This document shows, in pieces, positions 9,762-18,842 of a stretch of DNA of 64,000 nt. Position numbers and translations under genes: made by a program. Source of the DNA: Oscillospiraceae bacterium (GTDB taxonomy: Bacteria > Bacillota > Clostridia > Oscillospirales > Ruminococcaceae); assembly GCA_009784825.1 (NCBI GenBank), contig WQXO01000007.1, positions 81,474 to 145,473 on the forward strand. The letters run 5' to 3'. The stretch's first letter is position 1, and each line of letters starts with the position of its first letter. The notes beneath the pieces were generated by a model. It saw nothing but the letters and a program-made list of their open reading frames with translations, did no database searches and was not told the DNA's origin.

Positions 9762-10307
9762 TTATATTAAGTTGCCTATATATTCAGATAGTTTAATAAT
9801 CGAACTTTCAATATCTAATTCAGCAGTGTTTATTATTAAATCGCTTTTAGTCGGGGCTTCAAAAATATCAGTTTCTTTATATTTTTCGTAAACATATCGG
9901 TCGTTTTCACCTATAATTTTAATTGGTACGGTTGTTATTAAACCCTCCATTGATTTTTTATACAAGCCTTTTACATCTCGCTGTTCGCATATTTCTAAAG
10001 GACATTTGATATATATTTTTTTAATATTTTCCAACATTTCGTCTGCCAAGGTTCTATACTTTTCTAAGTTAGCTGTCGCAGAAACAATAACATTTTTGCC
10101 GTTATTGTTAAGCAAATAACATGAGTGTATCATGCTCCTATATACAATCTCGCGTTCATTTTGTAGAAAAGTTGGATTTGGGGTTAAAAACTTTCTCATT
10201 TCATCAGAATCTAAATGAACTAAATCATATTTATCACATAACAGTGATGCTAATGTCGTTTTTCCGCTTGAAGGTAAACCGAACAACCAAAAAGTATAAG
10301 TTTTCAC
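9762..10307 (-). CDS. P-loop kinase of the adenylylsulfate kinase type
   Basis: 181 aa with Walker A GLPSSGKTT near the N-terminus, LDSDEMRKFL (the APS-kinase LDGDxxR site) and the CEQRDVKGLY motif typical of CysC. The start is taken as GTG 10307 because GGGGGA lies about 11 nt upstream. The frame stays open further upstream but would overlap the preceding gene. No ATP sulfurylase or other sulfate-assimilation gene is nearby. Instead it sits 5 bp behind a multi-pass membrane protein, so the true substrate may be a nucleotide or sugar linked to that partner rather than APS. Confidence 0.75.
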   Translation of the reverse strand: MKTYTFWLFGLPSSGKTTLASLLCDKYDLVHLDSDEMRKFLTPNPTFLQNEREIVYRSMIHSCYLLNNNGKNVIVSATANLEKYRTLADEMLENIKKIYIKCPLEICEQRDVKGLYKKSMEGLITTVPIKIIGENDRYVYEKYKETDIFEAPTKSDLIINTAELDIESSIIKLSEYIGNLI

Positions 10308-10312
10308 AATGA

Positions 10313-10945
10313 TTAAATCCCCCAAAATAATTTCAACACAAAATGAAACAAAACAGTAAGAGCAAAAGAGAATATGTTCACACTCAACCATATGTATGAG
10401 TATCTTGTGTATGAGTAGCGTTGATTGGTTATCTTTGATATGCCGTGCATTTCAACCAGTATTTGGTTGGTAATCTTTTCGAGAGTATCAAGGTCATATG
10501 CTTCTTTCTCTAATACTTCAAGGGGTGCGTTACCAACATAAATAGGAGCTGTAAAAGCCTTTATGACACGTGGGTCTTTACTTTGCCCTGCAAGTTCAGC
10601 AATCGTTTTTATGTTTTTGCCCGGAAGTAGACATTTTATCCCCCAAAATGCTGTTAATAAAAATGACGATAAAAACGCTAAGAATAATACAGTTACAATT
10701 GAAACTACTACTATAAATTGATTAGTGGAAGAAAACGAATCACTTGACAAAACGCCGTTATTCCAAACATCAATTATAATAAAGGAGTATGCTGTAACTA
10801 TAAAAGCAAGAATTGCCATAATTATTGACGTTCTTTGATAAACGGAACTTTTCAACTCGTCAAGCCTTTCATGGCAATATCTAAGCTGCTCAATGCGTTG
10901 TATTTGAATAGTGTCGTTGTTGTTTTCGGTAATCGTTTTATTCAT
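10313..10945 (-). CDS. Small multi-pass membrane protein, SLATT/2TM-effector-like layout
   Basis: 210 aa. A helical charged N-terminus (about 15-40) leads into hydrophobic segments at about 41-60, 75-105 and 185-205. Between them is a soluble stretch, and the last segment is preceded by ISKITNQRYSYTRYSYIW. This general plan resembles SLATT or Pycsar-type membrane effectors that pair with nucleotide-signalling enzymes, but I can claim topology only, not homology. It is the first gene of a two-gene operon with the P-loop kinase and has its own consensus promoter. Confidence 0.7.
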   Translation of the reverse strand: MNKTITENNNDTIQIQRIEQLRYCHERLDELKSSVYQRTSIIMAILAFIVTAYSFIIIDVWNNGVLSSDSFSSTNQFIVVVSIVTVLFLAFLSSFLLTAFWGIKCLLPGKNIKTIAELAGQSKDPRVIKAFTAPIYVGNAPLEVLEKEAYDLDTLEKITNQILVEMHGISKITNQRYSYTRYSYIWLSVNIFSFALTVLFHFVLKLFWGI

Positions 10946-10996
10946 AGCCTTAACCTCACTTTGAAAAAATCATTATAACTTAACCTTTCTTATATC

Positions 10997-11025
10997 ATTA
11001 TACCACACATAACCCCGCTTGTCAA
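10997..11025 (-). promoter_or_regulatory. Promoter of the membrane protein/kinase pair
   Basis: Minus strand TTGACA, 17-bp spacer, TATAAT. The -35 box sits in a perfect inverted repeat (CCCCGCTTG-T-CAAGCGGGG, 11013-11031), a possible operator. Confidence 0.8.
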
Positions 11026-11137
11026 GCGGGGTTCGACAAATTCTGCAAAGAGGGGTAAGCCTTACCGCTCCTAAAAGCCTAAAACTCTAAAATATCTCCA
11101 TAAAACGACTATAATACCCCTCCCGAGTACTTTTCCA

Positions 11138-11179
11138 CCCCCTGTCCTAATATAATTGATATATTAAGGACAAGGGGGG
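11138..11179 (+). promoter_or_regulatory. Leader hairpin covering the symporter ribosome binding site
   Basis: CCCCCTGTCCTAATATA pairs with TATATTAAGGACAAGGGGG, with two single-base bulges. The right arm ends in GGGGGG, which is also the Shine-Dalgarno sequence 6 nt before the TTG start. Folding would hide the binding site, so translation may be controlled here. Confidence 0.55.
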
Positions 11180-11185
11180 ATTTCT

Positions 11186-12502
11186 TTGACGGTCATAAAC
11201 TGGCTGAACGAGTATATATTCTGGGGAGCACCCGTGCTGGCGTTGTTCATCGGGACGGGCGTTTTCTTCAGTGTGAAATTAGGGTTCTTTCAACTTAATA
11301 CATGGAAAATTTTTAAGCAGACTATCTTCGCTAAACAAGAAAAAAGCGGTAAAAATACACTAAGTCCGTTCCAGACATTAACCAACTCATTGGCTGTCAC
11401 AATAGGTACAGGGAACATCGTCGCACTCGGGACGGCAATCGCACTCGGCGGGGCAGGTGCGGTATTTTGGATGTGGGTGTCGGCGTTTCTGGGAATGGCA
11501 ACTACATATGCCGAGAACTACCTCGGAATGCGTTATAGGCGGCAACGTCCTGAGGGAGGGTATTTCGGGGGGGCGTTTTATTATATTGAAAAAGCACTCG
11601 GAAGCTTCCCTGCAAAGCTGTTCGCACTCTGCTGTGTTTTCTCAAGCCTCGGTATCGGAAATATGACGCAGATTAACGCCATGTCCTCCTCCATGAAGCA
11701 CAGCTTCGACACGCCCTTGTGGTTGAGCGGGGTTATTGCAATTGTTCCTGTGGGGGTGTTAATCTTCGGTGGTGCTAAAGTGTTGGGGCGGGTCACGGAA
11801 AAGACTATTCCGGTTATCGCTGTTATATATATTTTGGGCTGTCTTGCGGTTATATTTATTTTTATTAAAGATGTTCCCGCTTGTTTTATGCGGATTGTCA
11901 CCGAGGCGTTTAACCTGAGAAGCATGGCGGGCGGGGCGGCAGGTGTCGGGATTGGTAAGGCGATGAGCTGGGGGTTCAGGAGGGGGATATTCTCTAACGA
12001 AGCGGGACTCGGCAGTTCTGTAACCATGAACGCCATGTCCTCCTCTGAGGATGCACATAAACAAAGCCTGTGGGCTACACTTACGGTGTTTTTCGATACG
12101 ATAGTCATCTGCACCTTAACAGCGTTCGCTATTCTGCTGACGGGTGCAGACAATTCCGACTTAAGCGACGGGGGAATGAACTTAGCCTCTACGGCTTTTT
12201 CAAGTGCTTTTGGGGATTATGCAGGGGTGTTTATAACAATATCAATCGTGTTGTTCGCCATTGCCACCGCTTCGGGGTGGTCGGTGTTCGGGGCGGTTTG
12301 TATGGAGTATTTATTCGGGAAAAAAACGGTTAAGCCTTTTTTAGTTGTGTTCGTCTTATGCGTATTCGTCGGGGCGGTGATGAAGTTGGAAATCGTGTGG
12401 GGGTTAGCCGATTTGATGAACGGTGTTATGGCTGTTCCGAATTTATTGGCGGTGACGGTGCTGGGGTTAAAAGGGGAAATAGACAGTGCTAAAAAGAAGT
12501 AG
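11186..12502 (+). CDS. Alanine/glycine:cation symporter (AGCS family)
   Basis: 438 aa inner-membrane transporter that takes up alanine or glycine with Na+ or H+. Family signatures are visible: NSLAVTIGTGNIVALGTAIA, the AENYLGMRYR stretch, and RRGIFSNEAGLGSS. About ten hydrophobic helices can be seen. The start is TTG with GGGGGG upstream; no ATG is available near it. The length is normal. It is followed 68 bp later by ilvD with its own promoter. The substrate within the family cannot be fixed from sequence. Confidence 0.92.
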   Translation: MTVINWLNEYIFWGAPVLALFIGTGVFFSVKLGFFQLNTWKIFKQTIFAKQEKSGKNTLSPFQTLTNSLAVTIGTGNIVALGTAIALGGAGAVFWMWVSAFLGMATTYAENYLGMRYRRQRPEGGYFGGAFYYIEKALGSFPAKLFALCCVFSSLGIGNMTQINAMSSSMKHSFDTPLWLSGVIAIVPVGVLIFGGAKVLGRVTEKTIPVIAVIYILGCLAVIFIFIKDVPACFMRIVTEAFNLRSMAGGAAGVGIGKAMSWGFRRGIFSNEAGLGSSVTMNAMSSSEDAHKQSLWATLTVFFDTIVICTLTAFAILLTGADNSDLSDGGMNLASTAFSSAFGDYAGVFITISIVLFAIATASGWSVFGAVCMEYLFGKKTVKPFLVVFVLCVFVGAVMKLEIVWGLADLMNGVMAVPNLLAVTVLGLKGEIDSAKKK

Positions 12503-12531
12503 TTGACTTTTGTTGAAATAAAGTATATAAT
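12503..12531 (+). promoter_or_regulatory. Promoter of ilvD-radC
   Basis: TTGACT, 17-bp spacer, TATAAT, with a 38-nt leader that carries AAGGAAG before the ilvD ATG. Confidence 0.85.
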
Positions 12532-12569
12532 GTTCACATAAATAATCAGTGTTTTAAGGAAGTGGAAAA

Positions 12570-14222
12570 ATGAGAAGTGAGCTGCTTACGAAAGGCATAG
12601 AACGTATACCCCATCGAGCTTTGTTGAAATCGTTGGGCTTGACCTCTTCAGAGATGGACAAGCCGTTCATCGCTGTTGTCAACGCCGCAAGTGAATACGT
12701 TCCCGGGCATACGCATTTGCACGAAATATCGAAAGCAGTCAAGGACGGTATTCGTAATGCGGGCGGCGTTCCTTTTGAGTTTTTCACAATCGGTGTGTGT
12801 GACGGGCTTGCCATGAACCATGAGGGCATGAGATATTCATTGGCTTCCCGCGAGTTAATCGCAGACAGCATTGAGGTTATGCTTATGGCACACCCTTTAG
12901 ACGGGGTTGTGTTTATTCCTAATTGTGACAAAATCGTGCCCGGTATGTTAATGGCAGCGGCACGCTTAAACATTCCGTCGGCGTTTGTGTCGGGTGGACC
13001 TATGTTAGCGGGGGTAGTCGGCGGTAAGCGTGTTAATTTATCTGAAACCTTCGAGGCGGTCGCAAAACACAGGAAAGGTGAAATAAGCGATTATGAATTA
13101 GTGGAAATGGAAAATAACGCTTGTCCTACCTGCGGCTCCTGTGCGGGAATGTATACCGCTAATTCCATGAACTGCTTAACTGAGGCACTCGGTTTGTCCT
13201 TGCCGTTCAGCGGTACTGAGCCTGCTGTTACCTCAGCACGCAGACGGCTCGCAAAGGAAACAGGCGAGTTGATTATGGAGATATACAAAAAAGGCATTAA
13301 ACCGCTCGATATTATCACCAAGGCGAACATGGTTAATGCAATTGCTGTTGATATGGCAATCGGTGCTTCATCGAATACGGTTTTGCATTTGTTGGCGATT
13401 TCTCATGAGGCGAATATAAATATTACCCTTGATGATATAAATGAATTAGGCAAGAAAATTCCGCAGTTGTGTAAACTGAACCCTGCAAGCGATATATTCA
13501 TCGAGGACTTAAACGCTGTCGGCGGTATTCAATCGGTTATGCGTGAGTTATTCCGTGAGGGGTTAATTGACCCTGAGGTTATGACCATTTCGGGGACACA
13601 AGGGTCACGTTTAAAAGACGCTCGTAAAGCTGACGGAAATGTCATTAAAACATTAGAAAGTCCCATTCGCAGTGACGGGGGGATTGCGGTTCTTTACGGG
13701 AATTTGGCACCCGAGGGTTGTGTGGTTAAGCAAGGGGCGTTACGCCCTGAAATGATGAAATTTTCCGGTGTCGCTAAAGCATTCGACAATGAGCAGGAGG
13801 CGGTTGAGGCAATTCTCGGCGGTGATATTTCTGCGGGGGATATTGTGGTAATCCGTTATGAGGGGCCTAAGGGAGGCCCGGGTATGCCGGAAATGCTCGC
13901 ACCGACTGCGGCAATTGCAGGAATGGGATTAGACGGCAGTGTCGCCTTAGTCACCGACGGGCGGTTCAGCGGGGCAAGCAGGGGTGCGGCAATCGGACAC
14001 GTTTCTCCCGAAGCGGCAGAGGGTGGGTGCATTGCATATGTTCAAACCGGTGATGTTATTGAATTCGATATTCCTAATCGGCAGATAAGGCTTTTGGTTT
14101 CTGATGAAATTATCAATGAAAGAAAAGCCGACACAATTATTAAAACCAAAGAAACCACGGGATATTTACAGCGTTATGCGAGGGTAGTTACCTCATCACA
14201 TACAGGAGCAATTTTGAAATGA
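12570..14222 (+). CDS. ilvD: Dihydroxy-acid dehydratase
   Basis: 550 aa. Dehydrates 2,3-dihydroxy-isovalerate and -methylvalerate to the keto acids of valine, leucine and isoleucine synthesis. Fe-S cluster cysteines are visible in [10 protein letters not shown] and [18 protein letters not shown]; the [10 protein letters not shown] and GRFSG motifs of the C-terminal part are present. The length is normal for the family. No other ilv or leu gene is in the window, so it stands apart from the rest of the pathway. Its stop overlaps the radC start (ATGA). Confidence 0.96.
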   Translation: MRSELLTKGIERIPHRALLKSLGLTSSEMDKPFIAVVNAASEYVPGHTHLHEISKAVKDGIRNAGGVPFEFFTIGVCDGLAMNHEGMRYSLASRELIADSIEVMLMAHPLDGVVFIPNCDKIVPGMLMAAARLNIPSAFVSGGPMLAGVVGGKRVNLSETFEAVAKHRKGEISDYELVEMENNACPTCGSCAGMYTANSMNCLTEALGLSLPFSGTEPAVTSARRRLAKETGELIMEIYKKGIKPLDIITKANMVNAIAVDMAIGASSNTVLHLLAISHEANINITLDDINELGKKIPQLCKLNPASDIFIEDLNAVGGIQSVMRELFREGLIDPEVMTISGTQGSRLKDARKADGNVIKTLESPIRSDGGIAVLYGNLAPEGCVVKQGALRPEMMKFSGVAKAFDNEQEAVEAILGGDISAGDIVVIRYEGPKGGPGMPEMLAPTAAIAGMGLDGSVALVTDGRFSGASRGAAIGHVSPEAAEGGCIAYVQTGDVIEFDIPNRQIRLLVSDEIINERKADTIIKTKETTGYLQRYARVVTSSHTGAILK

Positions 14223-14920
14223 CAACAAAACCCGTTCACCAGCACGGCGGACGCAGACAAAGAAAAAAAGAGCAGTTTCTGAAATATGGTATAGAAACGC
14301 TCCCTGACCATGAGGTCTTGGAAATTCTTTTGTATTACGCCATTCCGAGAAGTGATACTAATGATATTGCTCATACTCTGATAAAGAAATTCGGGTCGCT
14401 TAACAATGTTTTAGACGCCGAATATGATGAATTAAAAAACGTCAGCGGAATCGGTGATAACGCCGCTTCGCTGATTTGTTTTTTCAGGCTGCTTTCGAGA
14501 GTTTATACAAGAAATTCTGCCGAGAAAGAACTAATCGAGAATTTTAATTGTGAACGATTAAAGGACTATTGCAATACATTATTCTTCGGGAGCAAAAGTG
14601 AAGAGATTTATTGTTTGTATTTAACTGATGATTTGAAGTTGATTTGTGAGGAACGGGTCAGCATGGGGACTATCGGAAAGGTGGATTTGCCGATTAGGAA
14701 AATCGCACATTCTGCCCTTGTGAATAAGTGCAGTCGGTTAGTTATTTCGCATAATCACCCTGCCGGAAGCTGCATGCCGTCTCGTGCGGATATTGACGCT
14801 ACTAAAGATGTTTGTGATATGTTTAAGAAAATGGATGTCGAGTTAATTGACCATATTATCGTCGGGAGAGACGGGGTCGCCTCATTGAAGGAAAGCGGGT
14901 ATATGACGGGGTATTGGTGA
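14219..14920 (+). CDS. radC: RadC family JAB-domain protein
   Basis: 233 aa. The N-terminal helix-hairpin-helix part contains [15 protein letters not shown]. The C-terminal JAB metalloprotease-like domain has [18 protein letters not shown], the metal-binding H-x-H...S...D arrangement. The family is named for DNA repair, but its activity is not firmly established. It is translationally coupled to ilvD through an ATGA overlap. Confidence 0.93.
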   Translation: MTTKPVHQHGGRRQRKKEQFLKYGIETLPDHEVLEILLYYAIPRSDTNDIAHTLIKKFGSLNNVLDAEYDELKNVSGIGDNAASLICFFRLLSRVYTRNSAEKELIENFNCERLKDYCNTLFFGSKSEEIYCLYLTDDLKLICEERVSMGTIGKVDLPIRKIAHSALVNKCSRLVISHNHPAGSCMPSRADIDATKDVCDMFKKMDVELIDHIIVGRDGVASLKESGYMTGYW

Positions 14921-14975
14921 CGGACAATGTACAATTGACAATTGACAATGTACAATTGACAATTGATAGTTGACA
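14919..14975. repeat. ACAATTG-type tandem repeat
   Basis: Several copies of a GACAATTGACAATGTACA-like unit lie between radC and the next gene. The same family recurs at 25134-25241, 35717-35760, 36286-36322 and 37584-37616. Confidence 0.85.
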
Positions 14976-14995
14976 AGAGGTGACGAATGAGAATA
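14965..14995. repeat. 31-bp direct repeat flanking a small membrane gene (left)
   Basis: 26 of 31 bases match 15465-15495, exactly 500 bp away. This copy carries the ribosome binding site and start codon of the 169-aa gene; the right copy carries its stop codon. Confidence 0.7.
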
Positions 14996-15496
14996 GTGAA
15001 ATACATATTGTGTAAACAGCTCTTACCGATAGTGATAGTGTGTATATCACAAGTTATAATGTTTTATATAACTAAGGTCACTATAGGATTTGCTTTTTCT
15101 ATTAGACCGCATGAGTTATTAGTGTTTGTTTTCTTTACACCACTAATCGCAATACCGGCAATAGTGTGCAGTATCAGAAGGTTGAATGTTTGGTTTTATC
15201 ACTGGGTTGCGGGAATACCTGTCAATGCTTTTTTATGTGACTTTTATTATGACCGGAGCAGGGATGCTTTTGGATGGGGAGAAGTTTTCTTACTAATTTT
15301 TATTGTGCTTTCATTTGTTTTAGCAGTTGCGGCAAGTTTTGCAGTTTGGTTTATTAAGTTCTGCATAAAACAATATAAGAAATACAAATCGGGTAAACAT
15401 CGAAAAGAAATTAATGAATACGAGGAATACATTGTAAGCATAGACCCGCTTAACCCTGAGCATTCACAGTTGACAACAGGCGACGAATTAGAATAA
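14987..15496 (+). CDS. Small membrane protein of unknown function
   Basis: 169 aa with hydrophobic segments at about 8-30, 41-63 and 96-122 and a basic then acidic C-terminal tail. GAGGTGA lies 6 nt before the ATG. The whole gene lies between two copies of a 31-bp repeat related to the ACAATTG family, and its last residues (HSQLTTGDELE) are encoded by the right copy. It precedes the EFR1 gene. I do not recognise the family. Confidence 0.65.
   Translation: MRIVKYILCKQLLPIVIVCISQVIMFYITKVTIGFAFSIRPHELLVFVFFTPLIAIPAIVCSIRRLNVWFYHWVAGIPVNAFLCDFYYDRSRDAFGWGEVFLLIFIVLSFVLAVAASFAVWFIKFCIKQYKKYKSGKHRKEINEYEEYIVSIDPLNPEHSQLTTGDELE
15465..15495. repeat. 31-bp direct repeat flanking a small membrane gene (right)
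   Basis: Partner of 14965-14995. It covers the C-terminal codons and stop of the 169-aa gene. Confidence 0.7.
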
Positions 15497-15519
15497 TATA
15501 AATAATGTGGGGTGTGGTA

Positions 15520-16266
15520 ATGCTGACGTTATTCTTTTCAGGGACGGGGAACACTAAATACATAGCTGAACGCTTCAGTAAAACAATGGGGTATGCTTGT
15601 CATTCTATTGAGGATAGTATTGACTTTGAAGATTTAATATGTAAAAGCTCCCGCATTTGTGTATGTTATCCGATATATGGCTCGAGGGTGCCTCGTATTT
15701 TCAAGGAATTTGTAAGAGAGTATTCGGCGTTATTCAAAAATAAAGAGATTATTATAATTATCACACAGTTAATTGCTTCGGGGGACGGTGCGAGAGTTTT
15801 TGTTGATTTATTCCCTAAGAAGCATTTCAAGGTTATTTATGCTGAGCATATAAACATGCCGAATAATGTTTGTAATTTCGCTTTGTTACCGCTGAAAAAT
15901 GGTGTACAGAATCATAAGATGATTAGGAAAGCCGAAATTAGACTTGCACGAGTTTGCAGAGATATTCAAAGAGGCAGAATTATCAGACGGGGGTTTAATG
16001 CTTTTTCCCGATTTTTAGGATTGTTTCAAGGTGTTTTTGAGGAAAAAATGAACGCAAGGGGCAAAAATGTCAAAATTGACAATGATTGTACCGTGTGCGG
16101 TTTATGCGTTAATGCTTGCCCGATGAAGAATTTAAGAATTTCCGACGGGGAAATTAAACATGACAATAACTGCACAATTTGTTACCGCTGTGTTAATCTG
16201 TGTCCGCAAAAGGCGATTACAACATTTTTTCACAGGAAACCCAAAGACCAATATAACGGAGTTTAA
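15520..16266 (+). CDS. EFR1-type flavodoxin/ferredoxin fusion protein
   Basis: 248 aa from the ATG at 15520, chosen for GGTGTGG just upstream; an ATG 15 nt earlier is possible. The N-terminus is a flavodoxin-like fold with the FMN phosphate loop [15 protein letters not shown]. The C-terminus holds two 4Fe-4S motifs, [12 protein letters not shown] and [12 protein letters not shown]. The EFR1 family is common in anaerobic Firmicutes as a cytoplasmic electron carrier or reductase of unknown partner. uvrB starts 5 bp downstream. Confidence 0.9.
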   Translation: MLTLFFSGTGNTKYIAERFSKTMGYACHSIEDSIDFEDLICKSSRICVCYPIYGSRVPRIFKEFVREYSALFKNKEIIIIITQLIASGDGARVFVDLFPKKHFKVIYAEHINMPNNVCNFALLPLKNGVQNHKMIRKAEIRLARVCRDIQRGRIIRRGFNAFSRFLGLFQGVFEEKMNARGKNVKIDNDCTVCGLCVNACPMKNLRISDGEIKHDNNCTICYRCVNLCPQKAITTFFHRKPKDQYNGV

Positions 16267-16271
16267 ATAAA

Positions 16272-18230
16272 ATGGATAAGTTTAAGTTAAAATCATCGTT
16301 TACGCCTACGGGAGACCAACCCGGGGCTGTTCGTGCTTTGGCAGACGGTATCTTAAACGGTGACAGGGAGCAGACTCTTATGGGCGTCACCGGCTCGGGT
16401 AAGACGTTCACCATGGCGAATGTTATCGCCGAGGTCAATCGCCCTACCCTTGTTCTTGCACATAATAAGACACTTGCGGCACAATTGTGCGGGGAGTTTA
16501 AGGAGTTTTTTCCGGATAATGCGGTTGAATATTTCGTGAGTTATTATGACTATTATCAGCCGGAGGCGTATATCCCGGGGACGGATACTTTTATTGAAAA
16601 AGACAGTGCGATTAATGATGAAATAGACCGCTTACGACACTCTGCGACGTTCGCATTGGCAGAGCGGCGTGACGTTATAATCGTTGCGAGTGTTTCCTGC
16701 ATTTTCAGCATAGGCGGGCCCGAGGAGTATCGTGCGAATGTCGTATCACTCAGAAAAGGCATGGAGATTTCCCGTGATGATGTTATGCGGAAATTAGTCG
16801 GGATTCAATATGAACGCAACGACATTAATTTTACACGGAATAAGTTTAGGGTGCGTGGTGATGTGCTTGAGGTGTTTCCCGCAGGTAATCCTGTTGAGCG
16901 AGCGTATAGGATAGAATTCTTCGGGGACGAGATTGAAAAGATTTCTGAAATTGAGGTGGTTTCGGGGAATCCTGTTCGCCAGATGAGCCACGCTTTGATA
17001 TTCCCTGCGACACATTATATCGTCAGCAGAGATAAATTAGAAAAGGCGTTACAGGACATAGAAACGGAAATGGAAGAGCGGGTAGAGTATTTCACCAACG
17101 AGCATAAGTTAATCGAGGCACAACGCATTGCACAGCGGACTATGTATGACATAGAAATGCTTCGGGAAATCGGAATGTGCAAAGGGGTCGAGAACTATTC
17201 CCGTGTGTTGGCAGGACGTGAACCGGGGGCTATCCCGATTACTTTGTTAGACCACTTCCCCGAGGATTATCTGCTTATGGTGGACGAAAGCCATGTAACA
17301 CTTCCGCAGGTGAGAGGAATGTATGGCGGGGATGCGGCTCGGAAAAAGAACCTGATTGAGTATGGGTTCCGCCTGCCGTCCGCTTATGATAACCGCCCCA
17401 TGAATTTCAACGAATTCTATGACAAAGTGAACCAAGTTGTGTTCGTTTCGGCGACACCTGCGGCTTTTGAAAAGGAGAAAAGCACACGGGTGGTTCAACA
17501 GGTAATCCGCCCTACGGGATTGCTCGACCCGAAGGTGACAGTTAAGCCAATTGAGGGGCAAATCGAGGATTTATTAAGCGAGATTAATAAACGGATTGAG
17601 CGAAAGGAACGCACCCTTGTCACTACTTTGACAAAACGCATGGCAGAGGATTTGACGTTCTATTTAGAAAAATTGGGCGTTAAAGTCCGGTATATGCACC
17701 ATGATATTGATACTATGGAGCGAATGGAGATTATTCGGGATTTGCGGTTGGGTGAGTTTGATGTGTTAGTCGGTATTAATCTGCTTCGGGAGGGGTTAGA
17801 CCTGCCTGAGGTATCGTTGGTTGCAATTCTTGATGCAGACAAGGAGGGGTTTCTGCGGAGTGAGACTTCATTGGTTCAGACAATCGGCAGGGCAGCCCGT
17901 AACGCCGACGGTGAGGTAATTATGTATGCCGATAATGTGACCCGTTCAATGGAGGCGGCAATTCGTGAAACCGGACGTCGGCGGGAAATCCAACAGGCTT
18001 TTAATGAAGCAAACGGCATTGTGCCGCAGACAATTATTAAAAATGTGCGTGATGTTTTAGAGATTACCAAAAAAGATGACGGGGTTAAGGGTGATAAGCG
18101 GAAGCTGAAAAAGTCTGAAAAAGATGCACTTATTAAGAAATACACCGCTCTTATGAAAGAGGCGGCGAAGCTGTTAGATTTTGAGCAGGCGGCGTATTAT
18201 CGTGATATGATTATGGAAATGCAGGGATAA
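16272..18230 (+). CDS. uvrB: Excinuclease ABC subunit B
   Basis: 652 aa, the damage-verification helicase of nucleotide excision repair, working with UvrA and UvrC. Walker A GVTGSGKT is at 38-45, the beta-hairpin region contains [12 protein letters not shown], helicase motifs include MVDESH and QTIGRAARN, and the C-terminal UVR domain ends [14 protein letters not shown]. Full length. Neither uvrA nor uvrC is in the window. Confidence 0.98.
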   Translation: MDKFKLKSSFTPTGDQPGAVRALADGILNGDREQTLMGVTGSGKTFTMANVIAEVNRPTLVLAHNKTLAAQLCGEFKEFFPDNAVEYFVSYYDYYQPEAYIPGTDTFIEKDSAINDEIDRLRHSATFALAERRDVIIVASVSCIFSIGGPEEYRANVVSLRKGMEISRDDVMRKLVGIQYERNDINFTRNKFRVRGDVLEVFPAGNPVERAYRIEFFGDEIEKISEIEVVSGNPVRQMSHALIFPATHYIVSRDKLEKALQDIETEMEERVEYFTNEHKLIEAQRIAQRTMYDIEMLREIGMCKGVENYSRVLAGREPGAIPITLLDHFPEDYLLMVDESHVTLPQVRGMYGGDAARKKNLIEYGFRLPSAYDNRPMNFNEFYDKVNQVVFVSATPAAFEKEKSTRVVQQVIRPTGLLDPKVTVKPIEGQIEDLLSEINKRIERKERTLVTTLTKRMAEDLTFYLEKLGVKVRYMHHDIDTMERMEIIRDLRLGEFDVLVGINLLREGLDLPEVSLVAILDADKEGFLRSETSLVQTIGRAARNADGEVIMYADNVTRSMEAAIRETGRRREIQQAFNEANGIVPQTIIKNVRDVLEITKKDDGVKGDKRKLKKSEKDALIKKYTALMKEAAKLLDFEQAAYYRDMIMEMQG

Positions 18231-18231
18231 A

Positions 18232-18368
18232 TACTAATTAATAATTAATAATGAATAATGAATAATGAATAATGATTGTGTCGCCTGTGGCGAAAATTTA
18301 AAATAAAAATCTTTGCGGACGCAAATACCAAAATTATTAACTATTAATTATTAATTGTTAATTTTTTA
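18232..18368. repeat. AT-rich imperfect inverted repeat
   Basis: TAATTAATAATTAATAATG-like units on the left mirror ATTATTAACTATTAATTATT-like units on the right, around a small GC-rich core with TCGCC-TGT-GGCGA. It looks like a short non-coding mobile or REP-like element. No gene is seen in it. Confidence 0.6.
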
Positions 18369-18378
18369 AATAAGTGTA

Positions 18379-18423
18379 TTGACAAAATGAAATAACTGTT
18401 ATATAATACGTATAACAGTTATT
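18379..18423 (+). promoter_or_regulatory. Promoter with perfect palindromic operator
   Basis: TTGACA (18379-18384), 17-bp spacer, TATAAT (18402-18407). A perfect inverted repeat with 13-bp arms (AATAACTGTTATA) and a 7-bp spacer covers 18391-18423, overlapping the -10 box. It is the likely binding site of the GntR repressor encoded just downstream. Confidence 0.88.
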
Positions 18424-18440
18424 TTTACGTGAGGGGAATT

Positions 18441-18842
18441 ATGATACTTCAAATAGATACGCAGAGCCATGATGCAATTTATGAGCAGCTGCGAAGTCAG
18501 ATTATTCTCGGGATTGCTTCGGGACAACTCCAACCGGGGGAGCATATGCCGTCTGTTAGGAGGCTTGCCGCCGACTTGGGGATTAATCTCCATACCGTCA
18601 ACAAGGTTTATACCATGCTGTGTGACGAGCATTATTTAGTTATGGACCGACGAAAGGGTGCGGTTGTTTCGCATAAACAAAACAGTGACGGTGATTTCGA
18701 GAGGAAGCTTAAACGGACATTAACCTTTGCGGCGGCCGAGGCACATTGCAGAAATATAGATGAAAAAGCATTTTTGCAATTCTGTGAAGAATGTTTCGGT
18801 AATGCCGGAAATTCTAAATCAAATAAGGGAGATAATACATGA
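18441..18842 (+). CDS. GntR family transcriptional regulator (YtrA type)
   Basis: 133 aa. Winged helix-turn-helix N-terminus (YEQLRSQIILGIASGQLQPG, VRRLAADLGINLHTVNKVY) followed by a short C-terminal helix region, the hallmark of the YtrA subfamily, which usually represses its own transport or membrane operon. The start is ATG 18441 with GAGGGG upstream; a GTG 12 nt earlier is less likely. It overlaps the next gene by ATGA, so both are controlled from the palindromic operator. Confidence 0.93.
   Translation: MILQIDTQSHDAIYEQLRSQIILGIASGQLQPGEHMPSVRRLAADLGINLHTVNKVYTMLCDEHYLVMDRRKGAVVSHKQNSDGDFERKLKRTLTFAAAEAHCRNIDEKAFLQFCEECFGNAGNSKSNKGDNT

Noticed and set aside
9762..10307. Firm call as cysC for sulfate assimilation
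   Set aside because: The motifs fit the family, but no other sulfate gene is near and the partner is a membrane protein, so no gene symbol is given.
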